Shown here one piece after another: positions 25,809 to 34,382 of a stretch of DNA of 64,000 nt (the first letter of the stretch is position 1; the number at the start of each line of letters is the position of its first letter). A program made the translations under genes and the position numbers. Origin of the DNA: Leifsonia shinshuensis (GTDB taxonomy: Bacteria; Actinomycetota; Actinomycetes; Actinomycetales; Microbacteriaceae); NCBI RefSeq assembly GCF_031456835.1, contig NZ_JAVDVK010000001.1:2356001-2420000 (forward strand). Reading direction: 5' to 3'. The notes under the pieces were generated by a model, which was given only the letters and a program-made list of their open reading frames with translations, had not been told where the DNA came from and made no database searches.

Positions 25809-27026
25809 GTGCGAGACGACAGCGTCCGGGCCGGGCGGAGTGCCATCACGGCGCGCCGGCCTGCGCTCGGCACGGCGAAGTCCGCAGAGATCTTCACCCG
25901 CATCATCACCCACGGCCCCGTCAGCAGACTGGACATCGGGCGCATGACAGGGCTGTCGCAGGCGAAGGTCACGAAGACGGTCAGCCCGCTCATCGAGAGC
26001 GGGTACGTCCAGGTGGGCGAGCATGCCGAGCACTCGGTCCCCGGTCGGCCGGTGCGGCCGCTCAGTGCGGTGCCGAGCTCGATGATCGCCATCGGGGTCA
26101 AGGTCAATGAGGGCGAGCTTTTCGCCGTCTCCGTCGATCTCCGCAATGACGTGCTGGGCTCGACGCACCGCGTACTGGCAAGCCACGACCCCGAGTCGGT
26201 GACGGACGCGATCGTCGCTTCGGTCGACGCGCTGATCGCACAGCTCGGCGCCGACGCAGCGAATCTCGTCGGCGTCGGAGTCTCCGTGTCCGGCGACATC
26301 GACACGAGCACGGGAACCGTCCGCCATTCGCCCTTGCTCGACTGGTCCCAGGTGCCGCTGGGAGACCGGCTCGAGTCGCTGCTCGGCCTCCCGGTCACCG
26401 TGGAGAACGACGTCCGCGCGCTGGCCAAGGCGGAGCACTGGTTCGGGGTGGGCAGAGACGCGACCTCGTTCGCGATCGTCACTATCGGCGCGGGCATCGG
26501 CTGCGGCATCTACGTCAACGGCGACGTCGTGACCGGGTCCCACGGTGTGGCCGGCGAGATCGGGCACCTTCCCCTCGCGTCCTCGGACGCGATCTGCGTG
26601 TGCGGCAGACGGGGATGCGTCGAGGCCGTGGCCTCCTCGCATGCCATCCTCGAGGCGGTCCGGCGCGGGCATGGTGACTCCGGCCTCGAAATGACGGACG
26701 CGATCCGGCTCGCCCATGAGGGCGACCCGAGCGCCGTGGAGGCGTTCGAGCGTGCGGGGACGGCGGTCGGCGACGCACTGGCTGCCACGGTGAACCTGTT
26801 CGGGCCGGAAGTCGTTCTCATCGCCGGCGAGGGCGTCATGGATTACGACCTGTACGAGCGCCGGTTCCGCGAGGAGTTCCAAGCGCACGCGTTCGGCGCA
26901 GCCGCGAACTGCCGTCTCGTCGTCCGCCGCCACACCTTCTACGACTGGGCTCGCGGCGCCGCCGTCGCCATGCTTCGCGAAGCCATAGCGAACTCGCCTC
27001 TCGACCGAGCAGACGTGGACACCTAG
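25809..27026 (+). CDS. ROK-family transcriptional regulator of the sugar importer
   Basis: 405 residues from a GTG with no clear ribosome-binding site, so it may be leaderless. Helix-turn-helix at about 37-66 (SRLDIGRMTGLSQAKVTKTV), VENDVRAL, GEIGHLPL and CVCGRRGCVEAVA are intact. Strong similarity to the ROK protein at 13430 in both the DNA-binding helix and the C-terminal HTFYDWARGAA shows recent paralogy and suggests related operators. It diverges from the importer operon and most likely represses it. Confidence 0.88.
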   Translation: MRDDSVRAGRSAITARRPALGTAKSAEIFTRIITHGPVSRLDIGRMTGLSQAKVTKTVSPLIESGYVQVGEHAEHSVPGRPVRPLSAVPSSMIAIGVKVNEGELFAVSVDLRNDVLGSTHRVLASHDPESVTDAIVASVDALIAQLGADAANLVGVGVSVSGDIDTSTGTVRHSPLLDWSQVPLGDRLESLLGLPVTVENDVRALAKAEHWFGVGRDATSFAIVTIGAGIGCGIYVNGDVVTGSHGVAGEIGHLPLASSDAICVCGRRGCVEAVASSHAILEAVRRGHGDSGLEMTDAIRLAHEGDPSAVEAFERAGTAVGDALAATVNLFGPEVVLIAGEGVMDYDLYERRFREEFQAHAFGAAANCRLVVRRHTFYDWARGAAVAMLREAIANSPLDRADVDT

Positions 27027-27877
27027 GCCGAGACGGGACCGTTCCACAGCCATCGCAGCGCCTCAGGAAGAAGCACCCCACCGTGATTCGGGCTGTGACC
27101 TCCGTCACCGACGACGAGCCGGAAGTCGTATCCGGCCCGGGCCAGCGCTGAAGCCGTCTCGAGGTTCTCTGCGAACCAGTTGTCCTCGGGGTGGTCCCAG
27201 TTGAGGTCTCGGTGCGCCGCGTGAATGAACACGCGGAGGTTCCGTCGGGGTTCGCTGGCGAGCAGTGTCGGGTAGGGGTTGCCATCCGGCATCTGCGCGA
27301 AGCTCCCATTGAATGCGATCGCTCGCCCGATCGCATCCGGTCGGTTCCACGCTGCAGTGAACGCCGCGTTCCCGCCGCTGCTCCCACCGCAGATGCCCCG
27401 CATCGACGGGTTTTCGGAGATCCGGTGCCGCGAGCGGACGAGCGGGAGAACCTCGTCGATGAGGAAGTTCGCGTACCGGCTGTCGGCAGCGTCGTACTCG
27501 ACGTTGCGGTTCTTGATCGCCTGCCCGCCTTCTTCGCTGACGCCCGGGTCGATGAACACACCGATGAGCGGCGGGATCGCACGCGTGGCGGCCAGGTGAT
27601 CGAGCACTATGCCGCCGCGGACGTCGCCGTCCGGGTCGAGGTACCACCAGCCGTCGTTGAAGAACATCACCCCGGCTTCGACGTCGGCAGGCAGGTCAGC
27701 GGGTCGGTGGATCCAGATGGTCCTCGTCGTCCCCGGGTAGATGACGCTGTCCGTCAGGCGGATTTCCTCGATGTGGCTCGCCGGCACGGCGGGGTCGGGA
27801 ACCGAATCCGGACCGTATTCGTAGACGACGTCGGTTTGATCCACGGGGATGGCCTGGAAGGGAATCGTCGTCGACAC
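27023..27877 (-). CDS. Alpha/beta hydrolase, esterase-D/enterochelin-esterase-like family
   Basis: 284 residues. The nucleophile elbow GGSSGG (S167) and the C-terminal GDGGHSPNHGG with the likely catalytic His (H261 or H265) identify a PF00756-type esterase, as do RTIWIHRPADLP and DHLAATRAIPPLIGVFID. There is no signal peptide. Many members remove acyl or feruloyl groups from plant sugars or hydrolyse enterobactin-like esters. Being next to the sugar importer and regulator favours a carbohydrate ester; its 3' end overlaps that of the convergent ROK gene by 4 bases. Confidence 0.78.
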   Translation of the reverse strand: MSTTIPFQAIPVDQTDVVYEYGPDSVPDPAVPASHIEEIRLTDSVIYPGTTRTIWIHRPADLPADVEAGVMFFNDGWWYLDPDGDVRGGIVLDHLAATRAIPPLIGVFIDPGVSEEGGQAIKNRNVEYDAADSRYANFLIDEVLPLVRSRHRISENPSMRGICGGSSGGNAAFTAAWNRPDAIGRAIAFNGSFAQMPDGNPYPTLLASEPRRNLRVFIHAAHRDLNWDHPEDNWFAENLETASALARAGYDFRLVVGDGGHSPNHGGVLLPEALRWLWNGPVSA

Positions 27878-27886
27878 ACCACGACC

Positions 27887-28690
27887 CTAGCGGCGGCGTT
27901 CGACCCGCCCCGTACCGAGGAGGTGGTTGCTGAAGTCACGGATGTCCGCCGTTTCTTCGAAGGTGTAAGCGAGACGCTTTGCTGCTTCGTAGTCCGAGGC
28001 GGACACTTCTGCAGTGGTCTCGAGGGCGAGTCCCGCCGGCCCCTCCAGCCCGATCACCCGCACATCGGTGAGTCCGGCTGCTGACAGCTCTTCATGCAAC
28101 TCGTGAGGGGTGTGGAAATGCCCTGCGGGGAAACGCAGCGATGGAACCGGCGTGCCGTGCCGGAGCAGGTTCAGCCAGGCGTCCGGTGCTTCGTCCAGCA
28201 ACGCCGGGTCCAGAGCCGCCGCCGCGAACGCAGTGAGCCGAGGTATCGCCGCAGCATGCACGAATCCACCCACCCGACTCACACGGCGCGCTTCCTGCAA
28301 AGCGAGCAATCGATCTTCTCGGGAGGCGAGATGGTAGAGGGGCCCCGCCATGAGTACCGCGTCGAAGGTGCCGTCCGGGAAGTCGAGCTGACGCGCATCA
28401 CCGACGACGGCCCGAAAGGTGCCCACCCGCTGAGCCGCTGCGACGTGACTCTCGACGGGGTCGACCAGCACCACCTCGTATCCGTCGGCGGCCAGAGCGG
28501 CCGCATGAACGCCGGTCGCGCCGCCCACATCCAGGATGCGAGCGGGCGTGGGTGTTGCGGTGCGCACGATCTCCTGCGTCCGTTCGAACTCGAGGCGTCC
28601 TTGCGCTGAGCGGCTCGTGAGCCGCGCATCCTCATCGAAGACCCCGCCGTAGAACGCCTGGATGGCATCGTCGATCCGCTGCTGGTTCAC
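27887..28690 (-). CDS. Class I SAM-dependent methyltransferase
   Basis: 267 residues, Rossmann-like methyltransferase: motif I ILDVGGATG (52-60), acidic end of beta-2 (VVLVDPVESH), motif II/III region GTFDAVLMAGPLYHL and EARRVSRVGGFVHAAAIPR. The substrate is not recognisable. It resembles small-molecule (UbiE/Tam-like) rather than RNA or DNA enzymes. It lies in a block with lower GC than its flanks and diverges from another methyltransferase gene. Confidence 0.82.
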   Translation of the reverse strand: MNQQRIDDAIQAFYGGVFDEDARLTSRSAQGRLEFERTQEIVRTATPTPARILDVGGATGVHAAALAADGYEVVLVDPVESHVAAAQRVGTFRAVVGDARQLDFPDGTFDAVLMAGPLYHLASREDRLLALQEARRVSRVGGFVHAAAIPRLTAFAAAALDPALLDEAPDAWLNLLRHGTPVPSLRFPAGHFHTPHELHEELSAAGLTDVRVIGLEGPAGLALETTAEVSASDYEAAKRLAYTFEETADIRDFSNHLLGTGRVERRR

Positions 28691-28780
28691 ACGTCACCCC
28701 TTCTGTGGAAACGGTCGCTACGTGCCGTCAGACTGAGGCAGCCGCACGGATCCCTCGTTCGGGATCTTAGGCTGTCCAAC

Positions 28781-29437
28781 ATGGGTCTCCTCGCCGCGCT
28801 CGCACGGGCGAGCGCAGCACACCCGTGGTCGCATAACGACGCCTACGCCGGGTTCGTCCTGCGGCATGCCCGATCGGTCCACCGTCGCGGCGGTACGGCG
28901 GCGCTGGATGTGGGTTGCGGGACAGGAAACCTGCTGGCTCGACTATCCGAAGTGTTCCCTTCGGCGGTCGGCTTGGAGCCGGACGGAGGTACCGCAGCAG
29001 TCGCCGCTGAGCGCTTCAGCGACGTGCCCAACGTCCGCATCGAGCAGCGCCGATTCGGCGATGAACCGGTGCAGGCGTACGACGTGATCGTGTTCGCCGC
29101 CTCGCTCCACCACATGCCCCTACGTGAAGCGCTCGACACAGCACGGGCGTCGCTCAGATCCGGCGGCCGTCTGGTCATCATCGGAGTGGCGAAAGAGACG
29201 AGCGCAGATGCCCTGCGCTCCTGGATCTCGGTGCTCCTCAACCCGATCATCGGTCTGATTCGCCACCCGCATCGAGCGCACGAGATGCCCCGGCACATGC
29301 GGGCCCCGACAGCGGAGGCCAGCCAGTCGTTCACGGAGATCCGCGCAGTCGCCGCCGCGCTACTTCCCGGTGTCCGGATGCGGCAGCGGCTGTTCTGGCG
29401 GTACACCGCGGTCTGGGTCAAGCGCCCGGGACTGTAG
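28781..29437 (+). CDS. Class I SAM-dependent methyltransferase
   Basis: 218 residues. Motif I ALDVGCGTGN (41-50), acidic beta-2 (AVGLEPDGG), ASLHHMPLREAL and LRSGGRLVIIG are standard for small-molecule methyltransferases. The C-terminal FWRYTAVWVKRPG resembles the end of many Bacteroidetes/actinobacterial UbiE-like enzymes. The substrate is unknown. Its last 78 bases overlap the convergent YdcF-like gene. Confidence 0.82.
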   Translation: MGLLAALARASAAHPWSHNDAYAGFVLRHARSVHRRGGTAALDVGCGTGNLLARLSEVFPSAVGLEPDGGTAAVAAERFSDVPNVRIEQRRFGDEPVQAYDVIVFAASLHHMPLREALDTARASLRSGGRLVIIGVAKETSADALRSWISVLLNPIIGLIRHPHRAHEMPRHMRAPTAEASQSFTEIRAVAAALLPGVRMRQRLFWRYTAVWVKRPGL

Positions 29438-30037
29438 CGGCGCTTTGCTTCTTGTGAGACGGCGAAGCCCCCGGAGCCCGATCACTGCTGCGATCGGCTT
29501 GAGGAAGATGATCTCACCGAAGCGGTAGTCAGCCCCGCGGCGCAGTCGCGCGGCGAGGTCCGGGCGCAACTGCCACAAGTACGCTCGACCCTTCTCGGCA
29601 TGCAGCGAGTTGGAGACGATCTTGATCGAGTCCGCGCCTTCGAGAAACGGAATCGCATTGGTGATGTTCTCCCGCGTGGTGAGGCTGTCCGTATCGAGTA
29701 CGAAGGCGTCGGTGTAGCCCCTCTCACGTGCGTAGTCATACAAGAGCGTCGCCTCAGCGGTGTCGCCCGCGACCGGTCCGCCGCAGAGAACGAGAAGCCG
29801 GTCACGAGCGCGATCGTCGAACGAACGGAGGCCGGCGCGAACCCGACACCGGTTGACGTAGTTCGCGCGCGGTCCCCGATTCCTGTACCCGAGCACCACA
29901 ACCGCTTCACGGTTGGGGACAGCCCTCACGACCGAATTCAGTCTGCGTCTGGATGCCCGCGCATGCACCACCTCTGACCACACGACGACCGCTATAGCGC
30001 TCGACATCAGGAGCGTCGCTTTCACCGTTGTTCTCAT
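29360..30037 (-). CDS. YdcF-like (DUF218) membrane-anchored protein
   Basis: 225 residues from ATG 30037, whose A-T-G-A overlaps the upstream kinase-like gene stop. An N-terminal helix (LLMSSAIAVVVW) is a membrane anchor. The DUF218 core follows: EAVVVLGYRNRG, LVLCGGPVAGDTAEA, VLDTDSLTTRENI and SNSLHAEKG. DUF218 proteins are implicated in envelope or vancomycin-sensitivity functions and can bind SAM; the activity is unsettled. The 3' end overlaps the methyltransferase gene on the other strand by 78 bases. Confidence 0.75.
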   Translation of the reverse strand: MRTTVKATLLMSSAIAVVVWSEVVHARASRRRLNSVVRAVPNREAVVVLGYRNRGPRANYVNRCRVRAGLRSFDDRARDRLLVLCGGPVAGDTAEATLLYDYARERGYTDAFVLDTDSLTTRENITNAIPFLEGADSIKIVSNSLHAEKGRAYLWQLRPDLAARLRRGADYRFGEIIFLKPIAAVIGLRGLRRLTRSKAPLQSRALDPDRGVPPEQPLPHPDTGK

Positions 30038-30825
30038 CGTCGATCGCGCTGGAGCGCTTCGGCGAAGACCTCGAGGTTCGTGCTCAACACGTTCCGGCAG
30101 CTGCCGGCCCACTCGACGGCGGCGCGTGCGTGGTGACGACGCTGGTCGCTGAGGCGCTCATCGACGGCGTTCGCTCCCTCGATTCGGATGATCGCGTCCT
30201 GGCACCGAAAGACCGCCTCGATCAGGGCGTCGGCGCCCATCTGCGGGTCGTAACCGTCTGCGAGCAGCCGCAGCCGTCGCGCTTGGTCGGCAACAGGCAC
30301 GTTCCCCGTGGCGTAGATGCACCACGTCCATCCCGCATAACCGACGTCCTCCATCGGGTCACCGGGATGGACGCTGTCCCAGTCGATCAGCGCCACCGGC
30401 ATCCCCGCCGACATGACCACATTGAACGGACCGGGGTCACCGTGAACCAGACACTCGGCGCCGGACGCGAGCGGGATGCCGCGGCTGAAGTCGTGAAGTT
30501 CGCACAGGATCCCTCCGATGGCCGCGTAGCAGCGCTCGTCGCGCTGTGAGGGGTGATCGGTGGTCGCCCCGGGAATGTAGGAGAAGGTGTCGCGGCCTTC
30601 CTCGTCGATGCCGAGATAGGCGGGCGCCCACACGAAACCGGCCTCATTCAACGCACGAAGGACTTCGCTCGCGAACGTCGAACGATGGTCGCGCGGGCGT
30701 CGAACGGTTCGGCCTGCTCTTACGACGCCCTCGGTCGTATTGCCCCCGGCCAGCAACTCTTCCATCAGCCCCCATCCTCGCGACGAGCATACGGCCCGAC
30801 GCAGGATGCCGCCCGGCGGCCTCAC
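30034..30825 (-). CDS. Aminoglycoside-phosphotransferase-family kinase
   Basis: 263 residues from a GTG that overlaps the HAD gene stop (GTGA); ATG 30765 (giving MEELLAGGNTTEG) is a plausible shorter start matching the family's usual N-terminus. The kinase-fold catalytic loop HGDPGPFNVV and metal site LIDWDSVHPG are intact, with IPGATTDH and GGILCELHDF before them. This broad family phosphorylates small molecules; antibiotic resistance cannot be inferred. Middle gene of a three-gene coupled operon (HAD, this, YdcF-like). Confidence 0.8.
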   Translation of the reverse strand: MRPPGGILRRAVCSSRGWGLMEELLAGGNTTEGVVRAGRTVRRPRDHRSTFASEVLRALNEAGFVWAPAYLGIDEEGRDTFSYIPGATTDHPSQRDERCYAAIGGILCELHDFSRGIPLASGAECLVHGDPGPFNVVMSAGMPVALIDWDSVHPGDPMEDVGYAGWTWCIYATGNVPVADQARRLRLLADGYDPQMGADALIEAVFRCQDAIIRIEGANAVDERLSDQRRHHARAAVEWAGSCRNVLSTNLEVFAEALQRDRR

Positions 30826-31763
30826 TCGGGGAAGACACGAGCCCAGTCGTCCCTCACGCTCACCACCGTGAAGCCGTTCGCGGCGGCGCCTACGAGCGCT
30901 TCCTCGGCGCCCTTGTCGTAGGGGAGGTCGCCGCGGCCCGTGTCGTCGTCGTGATGAATCAGCAGACTCAGGCTCAGGGGGTGCTTCTGCACGTACTGGA
31001 GCATCGGCACGTCGCCGTCGGAGTTGCCCACCGCGACGAGCGGCCGCCTGCCGATCCGGCTCCAGATCCGCACCGGCTTCTGCGGTCCGTCGTCGAGGAA
31101 GCCGAACGTCGAGCTGTAACGCACCTCGCCGTCTTCGTAGATGAGGCCGACGGCGGACCCCACGACGCGTTCGGGCGGGATGCCGTCGTTCGCGACGGTC
31201 ATCGGTCGCATGAAATCCCTGTCGCCGCCGGACACGATGTAGCAGGTGAATCCGTTGGCCTCCAGGTACCTCAACAGCTCCACCATCGGCTGGTAGACCA
31301 CGCTGCTGTAGGGCCGGCCCAACGTCAGATGCTGGGCCTCCCTGAAGAACGCGTCGACCGCGTCCTCGTACACCTCGACGCTCATCCCGGCCGTCAGCTT
31401 CAGAAGAGCGCCGATGACCACCTGGAGGTCGGCGTCATCGCCGGCGTAGTGCTTGTCGATGGCTGCGCCGAGCCACGAGAAGTCCCCCGCGACGACCGAG
31501 CGGTACGGCTCGCTCTCCGCCAGCGACGGATCGGCGCGGGCCGCTGCCGCCCACTGTTGCACGATGAAATGCAGCTGCGTCGGCATCGGCTTCTCGGTCC
31601 ACAGAGTTCCGTCGTTGTCGAACACGGCCACGCGCCCTTCGACGGGGACGGCGTCGCGGCCGTCGCCCGCGATGCAGCCCACGAAGTCGACGATGGTCTG
31701 CCTGGCCACGCCGTCCCTCCACGAGGGGAGGGCGGTCGATGGGGATCGGCTGTATTCGGACAT
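30822..31763 (-). CDS. HAD-superfamily phosphatase
   Basis: 313 residues. HAD motif I is DNDGTLW (D49, D51), motif II the VSGGDRDF region, and motif IV GNSDGDVPML. The large cap between motifs I and II resembles phosphoserine-phosphatase-like HAD enzymes. No signal peptide is evident. GGAG lies 5 bases before the ATG. It starts the operon with the APH-like and YdcF-like genes; a phosphatase paired with a kinase suggests turnover of one small phosphorylated compound, unproven. Confidence 0.82.
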   Translation of the reverse strand: MSEYSRSPSTALPSWRDGVARQTIVDFVGCIAGDGRDAVPVEGRVAVFDNDGTLWTEKPMPTQLHFIVQQWAAAARADPSLAESEPYRSVVAGDFSWLGAAIDKHYAGDDADLQVVIGALLKLTAGMSVEVYEDAVDAFFREAQHLTLGRPYSSVVYQPMVELLRYLEANGFTCYIVSGGDRDFMRPMTVANDGIPPERVVGSAVGLIYEDGEVRYSSTFGFLDDGPQKPVRIWSRIGRRPLVAVGNSDGDVPMLQYVQKHPLSLSLLIHHDDDTGRGDLPYDKGAEEALVGAAANGFTVVSVRDDWARVFPE

Positions 31764-31884
31764 CCACGCTCCGTTCGTTGCGCACGACTCGTCACGTTCC
31801 TAGCGCCTGCGTGGCGGTGGCGGCTAGGGACGACGTGTTCACACCACGGAGGAGGATTTTGCACCGGAGGCTGGAAGGGTTTTA

Positions 31885-31904
31885 ATCTGCGTATGCACGC
31901 AGAT
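31885..31904. promoter_or_regulatory. ArsR/SmtB-type operator overlapping the arsR-like start codon
   Basis: ATCTGCGT and ACGCAGAT are perfect inverted arms around ATGC, the ATG of which is the regulator's start codon. An A-T flank (TTTTA upstream, AA downstream) completes the usual imperfect 12-2-12 layout. Repressor bound here would block its own operon. Confidence 0.7.
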
Positions 31905-32273
31905 AAGCCGATATGCGGACGCCTTCCCGACAGCCAGTACGTCGAACTCGCCGTGGAGGTGTTCGCGATGCTCGCCGATGCGACCCGGGTGCGCATCGTG
32001 CTGGCGCTGCGGGATGCGGGCGAGCTGTCGGTGAACCACCTCGCGGACATCCTCGACAAGCAGCCCGCGGCCGTGTCTCAGCATCTGGCGAAGCTGCGGC
32101 TGGCGCGGATCGTCGCCACGCGGCAGGACGGCCAGCGGGTCTTCTACCGGCTCGAGAACGAGCACGCGAGCCGTCTGGTGAGCGACGCGATCTTCCAGGC
32201 CGAGCACTCCCTGGGCGGCACGCCGCGGCACCACCACGCGGCGGCTGGTGTGGACGAAGAGGCGACCGCGTGA
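31893..32273 (+). CDS. ArsR/SmtB-family metal-responsive repressor
   Basis: 126 residues. Winged helix-turn-helix with ADATRVRIVLALRDAGELSVNHLAD and the recognition helix KQPAAVSQHLAKLR. Potential metal ligands are C8 near the N-terminus, acidic/His residues in the last helix (ENEHASRLV, QAEHSLGG), and a His cluster PRHHH near the C-terminus, similar to zinc or nickel/cobalt sensors such as KmtR/NmtR/CzrA. GGAAGG lies 13 bases upstream. Its stop overlaps the CDF transporter start (GTGA), and the two form a metal-efflux operon. Confidence 0.88.
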   Translation: MHADKPICGRLPDSQYVELAVEVFAMLADATRVRIVLALRDAGELSVNHLADILDKQPAAVSQHLAKLRLARIVATRQDGQRVFYRLENEHASRLVSDAIFQAEHSLGGTPRHHHAAAGVDEEATA

Positions 32274-33331
32274 CCCACGAGGCGCACACGCACGACGGTC
32301 ACGGACATCCACACGACCACGACCACGACCACCCGCACGACCACGGGCACCCGCACGACCACGATCACGGCCACCACCACCCAACCGGCTTCAAGGGCTT
32401 CCTCTACGGCCTCTTCGTCCCGCATTCGCACGACGCCGCCGACGCGATCGATGACGCGATGGAGGCGAGCACCGAGGGCGTGCGGGCGTTGAAGATCAGC
32501 CTCTTCGTGCTGCTCGGGACGACCCTGCTGCAGGCGGTGATCGTCGCCTTCAGCGGTTCGGTCGCGCTGCTCGCCGACACGGTTCACAACTTCTCGGACG
32601 CGCTGACGGCCGTACCGCTCTGGATCGCCTTCGTCCTCGGGCGCCGGGCCGCCTCCCGCCGGTACACCTACGGGTACGGACGCGCCGAGGACCTTTCCGG
32701 GCTGTTCATCATCGCCGTCGTCGCGCTGTCCGCCGTCGTCGCGGCCTGGCAGTCGATCGACCGGCTCTTCCACCCGCACCCGCTGGAGAACCTGGGCTGG
32801 GTGATCGTCGCCGGCCTGATCGGATTCGCCGGCAACGAGGCGGTCGCGATCTACCGCATCCGCGTCGGACAGCGCATCGGGTCCGCGGCACTCGTCGCGG
32901 ACGGCGTCCATGCGCGGATCGACGGCTTCACCTCGCTGGCGGTCGTCCTCGGCGCGCTCGGCGTCATGCTCGGCTTCCCCCTGGCCGACCCGATCGTCGG
33001 CCTGCTCATCTCCGCCGCGATCATCGTGCTGCTCTGGGGAACCGTCCGCAGCATCGGCCGACGGCTGCTCGACGGCATCGAACCGCACCTGGTCGACCAG
33101 CTGGAGCACGCACTGGCCGAGACGAGCGGTGTCGTCGCGGTGCCGCGCGTGCAGCTGCGCTGGATCGGTCACCGGCTGCACGGGAGCGCCCGGCTGGTCG
33201 TCGACACCCCCAACCTCACGGACGCCCACCGCATCGCCGAGGCCGCTCGGCAGCATGCGACGACGCACCTCCGCAACCTGGACGACCTCCAGCTCGAACT
33301 GGTGCCCGCGAGCATCGACCCGGCGCGATGA
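32270..33331 (+). CDS. Cation diffusion facilitator (CDF) efflux transporter with His-rich N-terminus
   Basis: 353 residues from a GTG overlapping the regulator stop. Residues 3-38 hold about 17 His with Asp/Gly (HDHGHPHDHDHGHHH). Six membrane segments follow. The transport site is HxxxD in both helices: H106/D110 (DTVHNFSD) and H214/D218 (DGVHARID), the HD-HD set of zinc-exporting CDFs. A cytoplasmic domain occupies the last ~80 residues. It exports Zn (possibly Cd/Co) in exchange for protons. Confidence 0.92.
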   Translation: MTHEAHTHDGHGHPHDHDHDHPHDHGHPHDHDHGHHHPTGFKGFLYGLFVPHSHDAADAIDDAMEASTEGVRALKISLFVLLGTTLLQAVIVAFSGSVALLADTVHNFSDALTAVPLWIAFVLGRRAASRRYTYGYGRAEDLSGLFIIAVVALSAVVAAWQSIDRLFHPHPLENLGWVIVAGLIGFAGNEAVAIYRIRVGQRIGSAALVADGVHARIDGFTSLAVVLGALGVMLGFPLADPIVGLLISAAIIVLLWGTVRSIGRRLLDGIEPHLVDQLEHALAETSGVVAVPRVQLRWIGHRLHGSARLVVDTPNLTDAHRIAEAARQHATTHLRNLDDLQLELVPASIDPAR

Positions 33332-33927
33332 CGGACACCCGGCTGGCCGAGGACGCCCGGCTCCGGCTGACTCGGTTCGGCATCGGCCTGGAGGCGTTCA
33401 CCCTCGCCTGGAACGTCGTCGGGGTGATCGTGCTCGCCGTCCTCGCCTACCGGAGCGCCTCGGTCGCGCTGCTCGGCTTCGGGCTGGACAGCCTGATCGA
33501 GATCTTCGCCAGCGTCGTCGTGATCTGGGAGCTGACCGGTGCCGGCGAGCGTCGCCAGCGGCGTGCGCTGCGGCTGATCGGCGTGGCGTTCCTCCTGCTG
33601 GCCGCGTACCTCCTCGTCCAGGCGGTCGTCGCACTCATCGTCGGCCATCACGCCGCGCCCGCCCCCGGCGGCGTCGGCTGGACGGCCGTGACCGCGCTGG
33701 TGATGTTCGCACTCGCCTTCGGCAAAGCCCGCACCGGCCGTCGGCTCGGCAACCCGGTGCTGACCACGGAGGGCCGCGTGACGCTCGTGGATGGCATCCT
33801 CGCCACCGCGGTCCTGCTGGGCATCGCCCTCGACGCACTCCTCGGCTGGTGGTGGGCGGATCCCGTGGCCGGACTCGTGATCGTCGCCTACGCCGTGCGC
33901 GAGGCCGTCCACATCTTCCGGGAGTGA
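33328..33927 (+). CDS. CDF-like membrane protein lacking the cytoplasmic domain
   Basis: 199 residues with about six hydrophobic segments. FGLDSLIE in helix 2 (D54, E58) and TTEGRVTLVDG in helix 5 occupy the positions of the CDF metal site but are D/E rather than His/Asp. The usual C-terminal cytoplasmic domain is absent, the protein ending after the sixth helix. It overlaps the full-length CDF gene by 4 bases. It may be a partner subunit or a transporter for another cation; not known. Confidence 0.75.
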   Translation: MTDTRLAEDARLRLTRFGIGLEAFTLAWNVVGVIVLAVLAYRSASVALLGFGLDSLIEIFASVVVIWELTGAGERRQRRALRLIGVAFLLLAAYLLVQAVVALIVGHHAAPAPGGVGWTAVTALVMFALAFGKARTGRRLGNPVLTTEGRVTLVDGILATAVLLGIALDALLGWWWADPVAGLVIVAYAVREAVHIFRE

Positions 33928-33929
33928 CC

Positions 33930-34382
33930 GTGCCCGAGTGGATGCGGCCCGTCGTCGGAGTGCTCATCGGCCTGGCCGTCATCTGGATCGCCCTCGTGGC
34001 CGTCCTGCTCGTCCAGCAGCGGCGGGCGGGGCGAGACGTGGACTGGCGTGCCGTCCTGCGGCTGGTGCCCGACGTGATCCGGTTGATCCGGCGCCTCGCG
34101 ACGGACCCGTCGGTGCCGCGCGGCACCCGCTGGTGGCTGTACGGGCTGCTCGCCTACCTGATCGTCCCGATCGACCTCATCCCCGACTTCCTCCCCGGCA
34201 TCGGCTACGCCGACGACGCGATCATCACCGTCCTCGCTCTGCGCTTCGCCGCCAAGCACGCCGGCTACGAGGCGCTCGAACGCAACTGGCCGGGGACGCC
34301 CGACGGGCTGGCGAGCCTCGTGACGCTCGCGCGCATCCCGCGGTCCGTGCGGCACACTGGGGGACGGGAGGAGACGCCATGA
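33930..34382 (+). CDS. DUF1232 (YkvA-like) membrane protein
   Basis: 150 residues from GTG 33930, GGAG 5 bases upstream; GTG 33924 overlapping the previous stop is also possible. One N-terminal membrane helix (VVGVLIGLAVIWIALVAVLL), then the DUF1232 signature WWLYGLLAYLIVPIDLIPDFLPGIGYADDA. The family is widespread, hydrophobic and of unknown function. It is part of the metal-efflux operon by spacing and overlaps the next gene by 4 bases. Confidence 0.82.
   Translation: MPEWMRPVVGVLIGLAVIWIALVAVLLVQQRRAGRDVDWRAVLRLVPDVIRLIRRLATDPSVPRGTRWWLYGLLAYLIVPIDLIPDFLPGIGYADDAIITVLALRFAAKHAGYEALERNWPGTPDGLASLVTLARIPRSVRHTGGREETP

Noticed and set aside
30034..30825. Aminoglycoside resistance gene
   Set aside because: The fold is APH-like, but the family mostly contains kinases of unrelated small molecules and no residue pattern specific to aminoglycosides was recognised.
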